DNA from: Symbiodinium natans
Taxonomy: Eukaryota > Sar > Dinophyceae > Suessiales > Symbiodiniaceae
Length of the DNA stretch: 64,000 bases
Assembly: GCA_905221605.1 (NCBI GenBank)
Contig: CAJNDS010002720.1
Span: 62,001 to 126,000 of the forward strand
Direction of reading: 5' to 3'
Below the pieces are notes generated by a model. It saw nothing but the letters and a program-made list of their open reading frames with translations, searched no databases and was not told the origin of the DNA. This document shows positions 63,765 through 64,000 of the stretch, piece after piece (within the stretch, counting starts at the first letter, position 1; the number at the start of each line of letters is the position of its first letter). Both the position numbers and the translations under genes were made by a program.

Positions 63765-63850
63765 AAGTTCTCCCCCTAATTGAGGCTATTTAGGGATAAG
63801 CCGAATTAAGGCTATTTAAGCGGGGAACCTAGGGTGGGTAGTATTGAGGG
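63765..63850. mobile_element. Family J repeat, copy 2
   Basis: CCCCTAATTGAGGCTATTTA and AATTAAGGCTATTTAAGCGG, GGGAACCTAGGG. Matches 26536-26622. Confidence 0.6.
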
Positions 63851-64000
63851 GAGTAGTAGGGGAACCCATGATTTAGGGTAAGCAACCCGACGCTTCCTGT
63901 GATTAGACCCCATTCCCTTCAAACCCAACAAGTCATCAGGTCCTTGGCGAGTGATTAATCTGCAAGCCTATTGTGAACCCGGCAACCCCAAAACCTCATT

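Noticed and set aside
1-64000. A true telomere or subtelomere
   Set aside because: Arrays occur in both orientations, are short, and are separated by exon-like DNA; neither end of the window is a terminal run.
1-64000. CRISPR array
   Set aside because: Repeats are contiguous or irregularly spaced heptamers and small transposons, with no constant spacer length.
1-64000. rRNA or tRNA genes
   Set aside because: No conserved rRNA segment or tRNA T-loop/anticodon arrangement was seen by eye; a covariance search was not possible.

Overview
The window looks like nuclear DNA of a dinoflagellate. It carries a dense, scattered TTTAGGG/CCCTAAA heptamer (the Arabidopsis-type telomere unit, also used by alveolates), GC-rich coding islands, introns that can start with GC or GA as well as GT and end in AG|G, and a decayed Helitron with GC-rich codons. 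No species can be named. Neither end is a chromosome terminus: arrays occur in both orientations along the whole window and are broken by unique sequence every few hundred bases.

The main result is that the short unique islands between heptamer arrays are not junk. Most read as exons on the + strand, and the telomere-like arrays fill the introns. The arrays are closed in all frames, because a stop recurs in each frame every 21 nt, so they have to be spliced out. Two genes can be recognised from the protein obtained by joining islands. At 540-5316 are seven exons of a DHHC-type protein S-acyltransferase (TM3-TM4, TTYE and NPF..G motifs); the DHHC motif itself lies left of the window. At 59984-63445 are five exons of an ankyrin-repeat protein, and its ankyrin consensus reads straight across four introns. 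Three further models join with consistent phase but match no family I know: 12836-14953, 40786-41130 and 47570-48816. About fifty other islands are listed as single candidate exons. Their reading frames are less certain, because short GC-rich islands are often open in more than one frame.

At about 32.75-39.71 kb a 7 kb block without heptamer arrays holds a Helitron-like rolling-circle transposon. Its RepHel protein has Cys-rich N-terminal modules, a CxxC/CxxC zinc ribbon, an HUH nuclease with a two-tyrosine motif, and a Pif1-like SF1 helicase. The reading frame is broken at several places, so this copy is probably dead. It sits between two candidate exons and may lie in an intron.

The introns and spacers also hold many small inverted-repeat elements (MITE-like families called A to J here), most seen at least twice. 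At 56.59-56.89 kb family A is interrupted by family C and by family B. Other repeats are locally uniform blocks of heptamer variants (CCCTAAG, ACCCTCA, TTTAGGGG, ACCCCCA, TTTTTAGGG), a 29-bp unit made of four heptamer variants, three copies of a 0.6-0.75 kb repeat at 49.7-51.6 kb, and simple-sequence tracts. I saw no rRNA gene, tRNA gene or CRISPR array. No promoter or terminator can be called.
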